Assembly: GCF_017875765.1 (NCBI RefSeq)
Contig: NZ_JAGGNA010000001.1
Coordinates: forward strand, 457,001 to 521,000
Length of the DNA stretch: 64,000 nucleotides
Reading direction: 5' to 3'
Source: Flavobacterium sp. CG_23.5
GTDB taxonomy: Bacteria; Bacteroidota; Bacteroidia; Flavobacteriales; Flavobacteriaceae
Shown here: positions 25,666 to 34,264 of the stretch, one piece after another
Numbering within the stretch: position 1 is the first letter of the stretch
Layout of the letters: each line of letters opens with the position of its first letter
The notes under the pieces: generated by a model
What the model was told of the DNA's origin: nothing
Databases searched by the model: none
Seen by the model: the letters and a program-made list of their open reading frames with translations, nothing else
Program-made: the position numbers and the translations under genes

Positions 25666-26139
25666 ATGATGAACAATATCGAAATAAAGGACAAAATTTT
25701 AGAGTATAGTTTATCAAAAGGTTTTGGCGAACCTTCTTCTGCATATGAGATTTCAAAGAATCTATTGCCCAACAAATCAGAGGAAGAAATAGAACATATT
25801 TTTAAGGAGATGCAAGATCATTCTAATTCTGTTTTGGAATTTATTTTGACAAATGATGCTTCATTAATTATTCCGAATATTAGCACAAAGTTATTTTTGG
25901 AAAAAGGCGGTTTTAAAGAACTTGAAAAAACTGAGAGAAATAAAGAGGAAAATCATCTTCAAAAGGAAGAGCTTGAAAATAAACTTGCAATATCTAATAT
26001 AAAAGCCAACAAACTCAGTAAGAAAATTGCCAAACAAAATATAAAAAATGATAGGCAAAACCAATTATTCACTCGTATTAATATTGGTATTGGACTTATA
26101 AATATTGGTTTACTAATTTGGCAAATATTGAAAAAGTAA
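25666..26139 (+). CDS. Hypothetical protein with coiled coil and C-terminal membrane helix
   Basis: The 157-residue protein has a helical, soluble N-terminal domain that resembles a winged-helix start (LEYSLSKGFGEPSSAYEISK). Next comes a lysine/glutamate-rich coiled coil at about 85-125, and a single membrane helix at about 136-155 (INIGIGLINIGLLIWQIL). It would be a tail-anchored cytoplasmic protein. Two ATG codons stand at 25666 and 25669. I do not recognise a family. Confidence 0.65.
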   Translation: MMNNIEIKDKILEYSLSKGFGEPSSAYEISKNLLPNKSEEEIEHIFKEMQDHSNSVLEFILTNDASLIIPNISTKLFLEKGGFKELEKTERNKEENHLQKEELENKLAISNIKANKLSKKIAKQNIKNDRQNQLFTRINIGIGLINIGLLIWQILKK

Positions 26140-26187
26140 TCTAAGACCAAATTACAAACAATTGTTTCAACAGAAATAAAAAACAAA

Positions 26188-26913
26188 ATGAAAATAATAG
26201 CAGTCATACCCGCACGATACGCTTCTACACGATTTCCAGCAAAACTGATACAGGATTTAGGAGGTAAAACCGTGATTTTAAGAACGTACGAAGCCGCCAT
26301 AAACACGCAATTGTTCGATGATGTTTTTGTGGTGACTGATTCGGATTTGATTTATGATGAAATTGTTTCTAATGGCGGAAAAGCCATTATGAGTATCAAA
26401 GAACACGAATCAGGAAGCGACCGCATTGCTGAAGCCGTTGCAAATCTTGACGTTGAAATTGTGGTAAATGTGCAGGGAGATGAACCTTTTATTAATACCG
26501 AACCGTTGCTGGAATTGATTGAGATTTTCAGAAAAGATTTGGCAAAAGAGGTAGATTTAGCTTCCTTGATGCGTGAAATCAAAGACGAAGAAGAAATCAA
26601 TAATCCTAACAATGTAAAAGTAGTGGTGGATCAAAACGGATTTGCATTGTACTTTTCTCGTTCAGTAATTCCGTATCCGAGAGAGAAAAATGTGGGTGTT
26701 CGATATTTTCAACATATTGGCATTTATGCTTTTAGAAAACAGGCGTTATTAGATTTTTACAGTTTACCTATGAAATCATTGGAGGCATCCGAAAAACTGG
26801 AGCAATTGCGTTATTTGGAATTTGGAAAACGCATCAAAATGGTCGAAACTACTCATGTGGGAATTGGAATTGACACACTAGAAGATTTGCAAAAAGCAAG
26901 ATTGATGTTGTAA
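26188..26913 (+). CDS. kdsB: 3-deoxy-manno-octulosonate cytidylyltransferase
   Basis: The 241-residue enzyme activates KDO with CTP to make CMP-KDO for the lipopolysaccharide inner core. It shows [22 protein letters not shown] at the N terminus, [34 protein letters not shown] and the C-terminal [12 protein letters not shown] and [14 protein letters not shown] blocks. All are conserved and the length is normal. The gene ends one base before the convergent channel gene. Confidence 0.95.
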   Translation: MKIIAVIPARYASTRFPAKLIQDLGGKTVILRTYEAAINTQLFDDVFVVTDSDLIYDEIVSNGGKAIMSIKEHESGSDRIAEAVANLDVEIVVNVQGDEPFINTEPLLELIEIFRKDLAKEVDLASLMREIKDEEEINNPNNVKVVVDQNGFALYFSRSVIPYPREKNVGVRYFQHIGIYAFRKQALLDFYSLPMKSLEASEKLEQLRYLEFGKRIKMVETTHVGIGIDTLEDLQKARLML

Positions 26914-26914
26914 G

Positions 26915-27625
26915 TTAGTTTTCGTTTTCCTGCTCAAAATACCCTTTTGATTTTATTTTGGTAGAGAAAAAATTTAAAAATAAGACGACAAAAAATAAAA
27001 ATAACAAGGCTTGAGTGCTGACTAGGAATTTACCTTCGGTAGTTACCGGATAAAAATCGCCATATCCAATAGAGGAAGAAGTTATTATACTAAAATAGAC
27101 GGCGTCAAACCAATTAATGAAAGGTTTATTCAAATAACTGTCGCAAGAATAAAGTACGGCATAAGCAAAAACAATTTCCATATAATTAAAGAAAAGTAAT
27201 AACATCGATCTTTTATAGGAACGTGGTTTAGAAAACAAATCAGAAGCAAAAATTAAGGTGGGAATATACAATATTGTTTCTAGCAGTACATAAACTAGTA
27301 GGGCAATAAGGAAGTGGTTGTTTTCTACACCGTTTACCAGGATAATTAAAGGAAATACAACTTTTAACAAAACATAAAAATCCACCGCTAAATCCTCGTA
27401 TTCGATTCCCTTCTTAAAAGCAAAATATTTGATATATATTCCAGGAAAAAGTAATTGAGAGGAGGAAAGAAACAAACGCACCATTTTTTCTATACCATTA
27501 TCATCTTGATGGTCGTTATTCCAAATCGCTTTAATATTTTGTATTCGCTTCTGAATAGGATTAAACTCGGGTTTTGGAACCTTAGAAATATTTCCTAAGA
27601 AAAGTTTTTTTATAATTTTTTTCAT
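26915..27625 (-). CDS. Potassium channel family protein
   Basis: The 236-residue protein has several membrane segments in residues 70-230. The pore loop carries the selectivity filter SSSIGYGDFYPVT near residue 187, followed by the inner helix FLVSTQALLFLFFVVLFLNFF. Only one filter is present, so it would assemble as a tetramer of the two-pore-helix or voltage-sensor-like type. The N terminus is basic and soluble. It ends convergently with kdsB. Confidence 0.85.
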   Translation of the reverse strand: MKKIIKKLFLGNISKVPKPEFNPIQKRIQNIKAIWNNDHQDDNGIEKMVRLFLSSSQLLFPGIYIKYFAFKKGIEYEDLAVDFYVLLKVVFPLIILVNGVENNHFLIALLVYVLLETILYIPTLIFASDLFSKPRSYKRSMLLLFFNYMEIVFAYAVLYSCDSYLNKPFINWFDAVYFSIITSSSIGYGDFYPVTTEGKFLVSTQALLFLFFVVLFLNFFSTKIKSKGYFEQENEN

Positions 27626-27743
27626 TTAATTTTCATTTGGGTAATCCCACTCTAATATACAAAATAATTTACAGAACTATAAAAGGAAAAAGCCATTTCC
27701 AGCAGATACTTCGTGAAATTCGGAATGACAAGGTGAGTTTTTA

Positions 27744-28409
27744 TCACACCAGTTTTTCAATTACTATCAATTCATTATGAATTTCAATTCTAGGAATAGT
27801 TTTAATTTTGAATTGATGCGCATAAAATTCAGACACATATTTTTTATTTCTTTGATTTTGATTTTCATTCAAAATCATAGTGTTGAAAAGGACGAACCCT
27901 TTATTTTTTAAATGAAAACAGATACGATTGATGAAAAACGTTTCAAATAAAAAGTTTGGCATAGTAGTATCCTGAAAAATATCTATAATTATCAAATCGT
28001 ATTTTTCTTTGGTTTTTAAAACAAATTCAAAAGCATCTTCAATAACAATTTCTAGGTTCTTAATTTCCTCAAGCTTAAAATATTTATTTGCTACTTTGAT
28101 TATTTCAGGGTCAATTTCGACTCCAGTGATTTGCCCTTCAAATTTAATTTCATCTACCAATGTTTTTATAACGCTTCCGCCGGCAACGCCAAGAATTAAA
28201 ATTGAATCCATGGCTACAATCTTTTCAAAACCGATTTTTTTTAAACCAATGCGTAAAATACGTTGCAAACTCCCATAGGAATAATTAGCATTTTCCGAAT
28301 CTAAGACCAACTCACCATTTGCCCAAGTAACTTCAATAGATTTACTTACCGCTGATTTTGCCTGATATATTTTTATAGGAATAAGGTAACTGAAAAGTTT
28401 TTTAATCAT
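27744..28409 (-). CDS. Spermidine-synthase-like SAM-dependent enzyme
   Basis: The 221-residue protein has a class I SAM or decarboxylated-SAM fold. ILILGVAGGSVIKTL is the glycine loop near residue 70, GVEIDPEIIKVA is the ribose-binding acidic strand, and DLIIIDIFQDTTMP follows. It lacks the N-terminal tetramer domain of spermidine synthase, so it may be a methyltransferase-like relative. Because arginine decarboxylase and a deoxyhypusine-synthase-like gene are elsewhere in the window, a polyamine link is possible but not shown. Confidence 0.78.
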   Translation of the reverse strand: MIKKLFSYLIPIKIYQAKSAVSKSIEVTWANGELVLDSENANYSYGSLQRILRIGLKKIGFEKIVAMDSILILGVAGGSVIKTLVDEIKFEGQITGVEIDPEIIKVANKYFKLEEIKNLEIVIEDAFEFVLKTKEKYDLIIIDIFQDTTMPNFLFETFFINRICFHLKNKGFVLFNTMILNENQNQRNKKYVSEFYAHQFKIKTIPRIEIHNELIVIEKLV

Positions 28410-28473
28410 AAGTGGCAGTTTTCCTCAAAAATAAGATTTAAATTATTTATTTTGTATTAAAATAATTATAAGA

Positions 28474-29025
28474 ATGAAGAAACAATTGTACGAATGGATA
28501 TTTTTCAGACTTATGGGTTGGAAAATTGAAGGCTCAATAGATCCAGCTATCAAGAAATGTGTAATGATGGTAATGCCTCACACGAGTGCGCACGATTTTT
28601 ATTTGGGTATTTTTACCAGAGGAATTACAGGTTTAGAGATGAATTGGGTGGGTAAAAAAGAATTATTCCGCTTTCCTTTAGGTTTTTATTTCAGGTACAT
28701 GGGAGGCGAACCCTTAGATAGAGCGGGAGGGTTAAATAAAGTAGATTCGATCGCAGAAATTTTTAACCGAAGAAGTACATTTCGACTTGCAGTAGCGCCA
28801 GAGGGAACTCGTAAAAAAGTAACTGAACTTAAAACTGGATTTTATTATATTGCTTTGAAAGCAAATGTTCCAATAATTCCCGTAGCTTTTGATTTTGGTA
28901 AAAAAGAAGTCAATTTTGGTCAACCATTAATTCCCAGCGGAAATATAGAAGCTGATTTAATTATTTTGAAAAATCATTTTATCGGAGTACTTGGTAAAGA
29001 CGCTGAAAAAGGGTACATGCTGTAA
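28474..29025 (+). CDS. 1-acyl-sn-glycerol-3-phosphate acyltransferase-like protein
   Basis: The 183-residue protein has the acyltransferase motifs HTSAHD (the HX4D catalytic pair) near residue 36 and APEGTRKKV (the EGTR motif) near 108, and P-x-x-P (VPIIPVAF) after it. It probably acylates a lysophospholipid at the inner membrane. It is shorter than PlsC (about 240 residues). It runs divergently from the spermidine-synthase-like gene. Confidence 0.88.
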   Translation: MKKQLYEWIFFRLMGWKIEGSIDPAIKKCVMMVMPHTSAHDFYLGIFTRGITGLEMNWVGKKELFRFPLGFYFRYMGGEPLDRAGGLNKVDSIAEIFNRRSTFRLAVAPEGTRKKVTELKTGFYYIALKANVPIIPVAFDFGKKEVNFGQPLIPSGNIEADLIILKNHFIGVLGKDAEKGYML

Positions 29026-29070
29026 ATAGAGTATTTTCTACTCATTCATTGATTTTTTCTCTAGTCTATT

Positions 29071-29547
29071 TTAATTTGGATTAAAAACTTTAAAAGTTCC
29101 ATTTTTATAAAAGAATACAATTTTTTCCACTTCGCTTGAAGTGGAATTTATTATAGAATTTTGATTTTCTACTTTTTTTGTTTCCGATGAATTTAAATTT
29201 ATTGGATGCTGTATTTCCGAAAATAAATTTTCCGGAATTGATTCTTCTTTTGAAGTAGTGGAGCTATTTTGCTTTGAAACGTCCTCCACTTGGTTTTCTC
29301 TTTTTTCAACAGCAATAGTATTTTTTGGAAATGTTCCTTTACCATTTAAAATCCAATACAAATCCACTTCTGGAAAAACCTCTAAAATTTTAAGAATAAA
29401 ATCTAAGCTTGGTTTGTTTCTTCCCGAAAGGAGGTGAGACAAACTAGAACGCTGTACGCCAATTTTATCGGCAAATGACGATGCGTTCAGACTGTAATAA
29501 TCTAGTATAATTTCTAATCTTTTTATGAAATCCTCTATGTTTACCAT
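29071..29547 (-). CDS. XRE-family transcriptional regulator
   Basis: The 158-residue protein has an N-terminal helix-turn-helix at about 8-62. FADKIGVQRSSLSHLLSGRNKPSLDF forms the scaffold and recognition helices, and VDLYWILNGKGTF follows as in P22 C2-like repressors. A polar, serine- and lysine-rich linker leads to a short C-terminal hydrophobic segment (IVFFYKNGTFKVF) that is probably a dimerisation or ligand part. Palindromic sites cover its own promoter and start codon and also the divergent M14 gene promoter, so it is likely autoregulated. No peptidase (LexA-type) motif is seen. Confidence 0.88.
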   Translation of the reverse strand: MVNIEDFIKRLEIILDYYSLNASSFADKIGVQRSSLSHLLSGRNKPSLDFILKILEVFPEVDLYWILNGKGTFPKNTIAVEKRENQVEDVSKQNSSTTSKEESIPENLFSEIQHPINLNSSETKKVENQNSIINSTSSEVEKIVFFYKNGTFKVFNPN

Positions 29548-29553
29548 TGTAAA
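29540..29553. promoter_or_regulatory. Operator 1 (TTTAC-CATT-GTAAA)
   Basis: First of six copies of the 14-bp palindrome between the divergent XRE and M14 genes. It overlaps the ATG of the XRE gene (29545-29547), so a bound protein would block its own translation start region or elongation. Confidence 0.7.
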
Positions 29554-29573
29554 TTATATTTAAAAGCTATCTA

Positions 29574-29587
29574 TTTACAAATGTAAT
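29574..29587. promoter_or_regulatory. Operator 2 containing the XRE -7 box
   Basis: TTTAC-AAAT-GTAAT matches nine of ten consensus arm bases. On the minus strand it contains TACATTTG at 29578-29585, the -7 element of the XRE promoter, so binding would cover the RNA polymerase site. Confidence 0.75.
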
Positions 29588-29609
29588 CAAATCAAATAGA
29601 ATAACCAAA
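29578..29609 (-). promoter_or_regulatory. Promoter of the XRE gene
   Basis: On the minus strand TTTG (plus positions 29606-29609) is separated by exactly 20 bases from TACATTTG (29578-29585). This fits the Bacteroidota promoter consensus TTTG-N19-21-TAnnTTTG completely. Transcription would start about 24 bases before the ATG at 29547. Confidence 0.8.
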
Positions 29610-29623
29610 ATTACAAGTGTAAA
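29610..29623. promoter_or_regulatory. Operator 3 (ATTAC-AAGT-GTAAA)
   Basis: This palindrome matches nine of ten arm bases and abuts the -33 box of the XRE promoter (29606-29609). The spacing to operator 2 is 36 bases, measured start to start. Confidence 0.65.
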
Positions 29624-29773
29624 TACATGTTTTTTAGATAAAAAACGTAAAGTTTTAATTTAATTAAAATATCGTAAATTATTGATAATTAAATGTTAGC
29701 ATTCATATTTATAAGTAAATAACAATTGTTAATAATAACCAATCTAATCAGCCTAATAAAACCAATAAAGATG

Positions 29774-29787
29774 TTTACATCTCTAAA
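29774..29787. promoter_or_regulatory. Operator 4, degenerate (TTTAC-ATCT-CTAAA)
   Basis: Nine of ten arm bases match, with a C in place of the G of GTAAA. It is the weakest of the second cluster, 85 bases before the M14 gene. Confidence 0.45.
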
Positions 29788-29806
29788 ATATTCCATAACA
29801 AAAGTG

Positions 29807-29820
29807 TTTACAAATGTAAA
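29807..29820. promoter_or_regulatory. Operator 5 (TTTAC-AAAT-GTAAA)
   Basis: Both arms match the consensus perfectly. It lies 52 bases before the M14 start and 24 bases from operator 6, measured start to start. Confidence 0.7.
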
Positions 29821-29830
29821 TATAAAGATG

Positions 29831-29844
29831 TTTACTTTTGTAAA
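29831..29844. promoter_or_regulatory. Operator 6 containing a -7 box of the M14 gene
   Basis: TTTAC-TTTT-GTAAA is a perfect palindromic site and contains TACTTTTG at 29833-29840, a TAnnTTTG -7 box 18 bases before the ATG at 29859. No TTTG is present at the normal distance upstream, so this promoter is weaker than the one for XRE or needs an activator. Confidence 0.7.
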
Positions 29845-29858
29845 TCAAATAATAGGGT

Positions 29859-31013
29859 ATGAATTTAGAAGAGTTATTTATAGAATATAAAGAAGAATCT
29901 ATTCAAGGTCGTTACCTTTCTTTAGATTCAATTGAACCTTTATTACACAAATTAAACACCAATAACGAACTCAAAATTATTGGTGAATCGGTACTCAAGA
30001 AGCCGATTTATACGTATCAAATTGGCGTTGGGAAAACCAGAATTTTTCTTTGGTCACAAATGCATGGAAATGAAAGTACGACAACTAAAGCGCTTTTTGA
30101 TTTTGTAAGCGTATTGAAAAGTGATTCAGAACTGGCAAAGAAAATGCTGAACGCATTTACTTTTTGCTGTATTCCAATGTTAAATCCTGATGGAGCGAAG
30201 TTATATACTCGGGAAAATGCTAATAAAGTAGATTTGAATAGAGATTCTCAAATCCTGTCTCAGCCTGAAAGTAAGTTATTGAGAGCGGTTTTTGAAGAAT
30301 TCCAACCTCATTACTGCTTTAATCTTCATGATCAGCGAACTATCTTTGGCGTAAGCGATATTGGGATGCCGGCTACATTATCTTTTTTGGCCCCTTCTTA
30401 TAATGAAGAACGGGAAATAAATGACTCCAGATTGAAGGCGATTAACTTAATTGCTGCGATAAATGAAGTTCTTCAGGAATATTTACCAAATCAGATTGGG
30501 CGTTTTGATGATTCGTTTAACATTAATTGCATTGGAGATACCTTTCAATATTTAGGAGTGCCCACTTTATTATTTGAAGCAGGGCATTTTCCAAATGATT
30601 ATCAGAGAGAAGAAACACGAAAATATGTTTTCATGGCGTTAATTTCCGGATTTATGACACTTTGCGAAAACGTTATAGTTGTTAATGGAATTAACAAATA
30701 TTTGAATATTCCTCAAAATAAAGTGGTTTTTTATGATTTTATATACAAAAACATCAAGATAAATTATGATGGTAATGAAATAATCACCAATTTTGCAGCA
30801 CAATACAAAGAGGAATTAATTGAAAATCAGATTAGTTTTAATGCCTACATAACACAAATAGGCAATTTGGAAAATTATTTTGGTCATTTTGAATATGATG
30901 CTAACGGAGCGCTATATAGAGATGATCTTGATGACATTCCGAAATTAAATCAAAAAGCTGATTTTTATTTAGATAATAACATAAAATTTGTTAACGGAAT
31001 GATAAAAAGATAA
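29859..31013 (+). CDS. M14-family zinc carboxypeptidase
   Basis: The 384-residue protein has the M14 zinc motif MHGNESTT (H-x-x-E) near residue 68. NPDGAKLY and VDLNRDSQ follow near 110-125, and the third ligand is in FNLHDQRT near 158. The catalytic glutamate is in FEAGHFPND near 245. There is no signal peptide, so it probably acts in the cytoplasm, for example on muropeptides or a peptide-derived metabolite. The C-terminal third contains no recognised domain. Its promoter is covered by palindromic sites shared with the divergent XRE gene, pointing to tight control. Confidence 0.86.
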   Translation: MNLEELFIEYKEESIQGRYLSLDSIEPLLHKLNTNNELKIIGESVLKKPIYTYQIGVGKTRIFLWSQMHGNESTTTKALFDFVSVLKSDSELAKKMLNAFTFCCIPMLNPDGAKLYTRENANKVDLNRDSQILSQPESKLLRAVFEEFQPHYCFNLHDQRTIFGVSDIGMPATLSFLAPSYNEEREINDSRLKAINLIAAINEVLQEYLPNQIGRFDDSFNINCIGDTFQYLGVPTLLFEAGHFPNDYQREETRKYVFMALISGFMTLCENVIVVNGINKYLNIPQNKVVFYDFIYKNIKINYDGNEIITNFAAQYKEELIENQISFNAYITQIGNLENYFGHFEYDANGALYRDDLDDIPKLNQKADFYLDNNIKFVNGMIKR

Positions 31014-31090
31014 TTTTAGTATCGATTTGTTGTTTTTTATGTATATTTTTATACTTTGTTATAGTGATTATAAATATAAATTAAAGAATT

Positions 31091-31570
31091 ATGAGTAAGT
31101 TTCGTTTAGATGAAGTAGATCACCAGATATTAGATATGTTGATAGATAATACAAGAGTTCCATTTACAGATATTGCAAAAAAATTGTTGATTTCTGCGGG
31201 AACTGTTCATGTCAGAGTTAAAAAAATGGAAGATGCAGGAATTATTATGGGATCTTCTTTAGTTCTTGATTATGATAAATTAGGGTATTCATTTATCGCC
31301 TACGTTGGTGTTTTTCTTAATAATACATCTCAAACGAAGTTTGTTTTAGAAAGAATTAATGAAATTCCTTATGTGACTGTAGCCTCTGTAACAACAGGTA
31401 AATTCAACATTTTCTGTAAAATTAGAGCTAAAGATACTAAGCATGCTAAAGATGTAATCTTTATGATTGATGATATTGACGGTGTTTACAGAACGGAGAC
31501 TATGATTTCGCTTGAAGAAAGTATCAATGATAAGAAGCGGTTAATGCATACTATTTTTAAAAATATGTAA
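31091..31570 (+). CDS. Lrp/AsnC-family transcriptional regulator
   Basis: The 159-residue protein has an N-terminal helix-turn-helix (LDEVDHQILDMLIDNTRVPFTDIA...) and a C-terminal RAM domain (IAYVGVFLNN...KDVIFMIDDIDGVYRTETM) that binds amino acids. The length is normal. The target genes are unknown; no amino-acid metabolic gene is adjacent, although the M14 peptidase precedes it. A terminator follows at 31601-31630. Confidence 0.92.
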   Translation: MSKFRLDEVDHQILDMLIDNTRVPFTDIAKKLLISAGTVHVRVKKMEDAGIIMGSSLVLDYDKLGYSFIAYVGVFLNNTSQTKFVLERINEIPYVTVASVTTGKFNIFCKIRAKDTKHAKDVIFMIDDIDGVYRTETMISLEESINDKKRLMHTIFKNM

Positions 31571-31600
31571 TTAATCTTGAATGCTATATTTTAAAATATA

Positions 31601-31630
31601 ACCTCAAGTTAATTCTTGGGGTTTTTTTTA
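31601..31630 (+). terminator. Rho-independent terminator of the Lrp gene
   Basis: ACCTCAAG pairs with CTTGGGGT (one G-T pair) around a six-base loop and is followed by seven T residues. It lies 31 bases after the Lrp stop codon. Confidence 0.75.
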
Positions 31631-31667
31631 TCACAAATTTTTCTATTAAACCAACTACAACTAGATT

Positions 31668-34253
31668 ATGTATACACTACCAAAAATTGAACGTTTCAAC
31701 CAAGACGTTCTATCAAAATATCACATTTATAACAGTGTTTTTATAACGTTGCCTTTTGATTCTATAGGTAATACAGGTGTTTTACTTCCCTTATTTACAG
31801 ACATTTGTGACGTCGGTTTTAAAAAACAAGAAACACCAAAAGAAATACTTGATTTTTTTGCGGAAAAATATTTGAATAGCGCTTCTGAAGAAGAAAAAAT
31901 TGATTTAATGTTTCGTTTTATTCAATATATCGAGCGTCAAATTGTTTTATTTGATGCCATTGAAGATGCCGCTTTTCCTGTCGTAAACAATATGGAAGGA
32001 AGGGGGTCTTTGAGAGATATTAAAGAAAAATTAGATGATAAAGACAAAGAGGATGAGTTGATTCATTTTTTAGAAAACTTCAATGTAAGAACGGTTTTAA
32101 CTGCGCATCCAACTCAGTTTTATCCTGGAGCAGTTTTGGGTATTATCAATGATTTAACGGATGCTATTCGACAAAATAACTTGTTTGATATTAAGCAATT
32201 ATTAGCTCAGTTAGGCAAAACTCCTTTTATTAAGAACGAAAAACCGAATCCTTTTGATGAAGCGGTCAGCTTGATTTGGTATCTTGAAAATGTATTTTAT
32301 CAAACTTCTGGAGAAATGGTGCAATACCTTCAAAAGAATATTTTTGAAGGAAAATCAATTAATAACCCATTAATTAAACTTGGATTTTGGCCAGGTGGTG
32401 ATCGTGATGGTAATCCATTTGTAACTACCGAGATTACTTTGAAAGTCGCGGAGCGTTTGAGAACTTCAATATTAAAATGCTATTATATTGAAATTAGAAA
32501 TTTAAAAAGAAAACTAACTTTCTCAGGTGTAGATATTTTGGTTTCCGAACTTGAATATAAACTTTATAGGTCTGTTTTTTATTCCCGAGGTGAAATTTAT
32601 CTTACTTTGAATGAATTTAAAGCACAATTAAATAAAATAAAACAGATTATAATAGATCAACATCAATCATTATACTTAGATGAAGTTGATGCGCTTCTTA
32701 TTAAAGTGAATTTGTTTGGTTTTCATTTTGCTTCTTTAGACATTCGCCAAAACAGTAAAATTCACGATAGTGTTTTTGAAGATGTTGTAAAATATTTTTT
32801 ACAATCCAATTCGTCTGTTTTTCCTGAAAATTATTTTGATTTAAAGGAAGAAGAAAAGTTTGTTGTGTTGTCTAATACAACAGCTAATCTTGATCCTACT
32901 GTATTTGAAAATGAAATTACTAAATCTACTATCGAATCTATTCAAGCGATAAAAACGATACAGGAGCAAAATGGTGAATACGGTGCTAATCGCTATATAA
33001 TTAGTAATAATGAAAGCGCACTTAATGTAATGGAAACTTTGGCGCTTTTCCGATTGAGTAATTGGGAAAATCCATCGGTTGATATTATTCCGCTTTTTGA
33101 ATCAGTTGATGATTTGCAAAATGCACATGCCATAATGGAGAAATTGTATACTAATCCTGCTTACTCGGAGCATTTGGCAAATAGATCGATGAAGCAAACA
33201 ATCATGCTTGGTTTTTCTGATGGTACAAAAGATGGTGGGTATTTAATGGCTAATTGGAGTATTTACAAAGCCAAAGAAGAGCTGACTGAAATTTCGAGAA
33301 AATATGGTGTAAAAGCTATATTCTTCGATGGACGTGGCGGCCCTCCAGCTCGTGGAGGCGGAAAAACGCATAAATTTTATGCTTCACTAGGTCCTAATAT
33401 AGAAAATAACGAGATTCAAATTACCGTTCAAGGACAAACGATAAGTTCAAATTTTGGAACTTTGGATTCGTGTAGATATAACCTCGAGAATTTATTAAGC
33501 GCCGGTGTTACGAATCAGGTTTTTAATAAAGGTCAAAATGAATTGACAATTAATGAAAAAGATATTTTAGATAAATTAGCTGGTTTAGGCTATGAGAAAT
33601 ATTTAAGTTTCAAGAATCACCCTAAATTTATTCCATATTTGGAACAAATGAGTACTTTAAAATATTATGCTAAAACAAATATAGGAAGCCGACCTTCAAA
33701 ACGAAGTAAATCTGAAAGTTTAGATTTTGCTGATTTGCGTGCAATTCCTTTTGTAGGATCTTGGAGTCAGCTAAAACAGAACGTGCCTGGTTTTTTTGGA
33801 GTGGGAACTGCGTTGAAGTATTTTGAAGAAACCAATCAATGGGATAAAGTACAAGATTTATATGACAACTCGTTATTTTTTAAAACGCTGCTTGAAAACA
33901 GTATGATGTCATTGGCTAAATCATTTTTCCCATTGACTGCTTACATGAAAAAAGATCCTGAATTTGGGGAGTTTTGGCAGATTATCTATGATGAATTTTT
34001 AGAAAGCAAAAGGTTATTATTGAAAATAGCGGGTCATAAAGAGCTCATGGAAAATTATCCTGATGGTAAAGCTTCAATAGCGATAAGAGAGCGTATTGTA
34101 TTGCCATTGTTGACAATACAACAATATGCTTTATTGAAAATTAATGAACTTAATAAGGACAAAAACCCTGATGAGAATTTAATAAAAGTGTATGAGAAAA
34201 TTGTTACACGTTCACTTTTTGGAAATACTAATGCAAGTCGAAATTCAGCCTAA
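31668..34253 (+). CDS. ppc: Phosphoenolpyruvate carboxylase
   Basis: The 861-residue enzyme makes oxaloacetate from phosphoenolpyruvate and bicarbonate, refilling the citric acid cycle. The catalytic histidine is in TAHPTQ near residue 146. FWPGGDRDGNPFVT lies near 240 and the glycine-rich FDGRGGPPARGGGKTH near 552. The typical C terminus of the family is NTG; here the protein ends NASRNSA, so the usual terminal glycine is an alanine. It precedes a DinB gene by 11 bases, probably on one transcript. Confidence 0.94.
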   Translation: MYTLPKIERFNQDVLSKYHIYNSVFITLPFDSIGNTGVLLPLFTDICDVGFKKQETPKEILDFFAEKYLNSASEEEKIDLMFRFIQYIERQIVLFDAIEDAAFPVVNNMEGRGSLRDIKEKLDDKDKEDELIHFLENFNVRTVLTAHPTQFYPGAVLGIINDLTDAIRQNNLFDIKQLLAQLGKTPFIKNEKPNPFDEAVSLIWYLENVFYQTSGEMVQYLQKNIFEGKSINNPLIKLGFWPGGDRDGNPFVTTEITLKVAERLRTSILKCYYIEIRNLKRKLTFSGVDILVSELEYKLYRSVFYSRGEIYLTLNEFKAQLNKIKQIIIDQHQSLYLDEVDALLIKVNLFGFHFASLDIRQNSKIHDSVFEDVVKYFLQSNSSVFPENYFDLKEEEKFVVLSNTTANLDPTVFENEITKSTIESIQAIKTIQEQNGEYGANRYIISNNESALNVMETLALFRLSNWENPSVDIIPLFESVDDLQNAHAIMEKLYTNPAYSEHLANRSMKQTIMLGFSDGTKDGGYLMANWSIYKAKEELTEISRKYGVKAIFFDGRGGPPARGGGKTHKFYASLGPNIENNEIQITVQGQTISSNFGTLDSCRYNLENLLSAGVTNQVFNKGQNELTINEKDILDKLAGLGYEKYLSFKNHPKFIPYLEQMSTLKYYAKTNIGSRPSKRSKSESLDFADLRAIPFVGSWSQLKQNVPGFFGVGTALKYFEETNQWDKVQDLYDNSLFFKTLLENSMMSLAKSFFPLTAYMKKDPEFGEFWQIIYDEFLESKRLLLKIAGHKELMENYPDGKASIAIRERIVLPLLTIQQYALLKINELNKDKNPDENLIKVYEKIVTRSLFGNTNASRNSA

Positions 34254-34264
34254 AAATAAAAAAT

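Noticed and set aside
29540..29844. Palindromes read as a CRISPR-like array
   Set aside because: The copies are only 14 bases long, irregularly spaced (24 to 164 bases) and overlap promoters, which fits operators, not spacer-repeat units.
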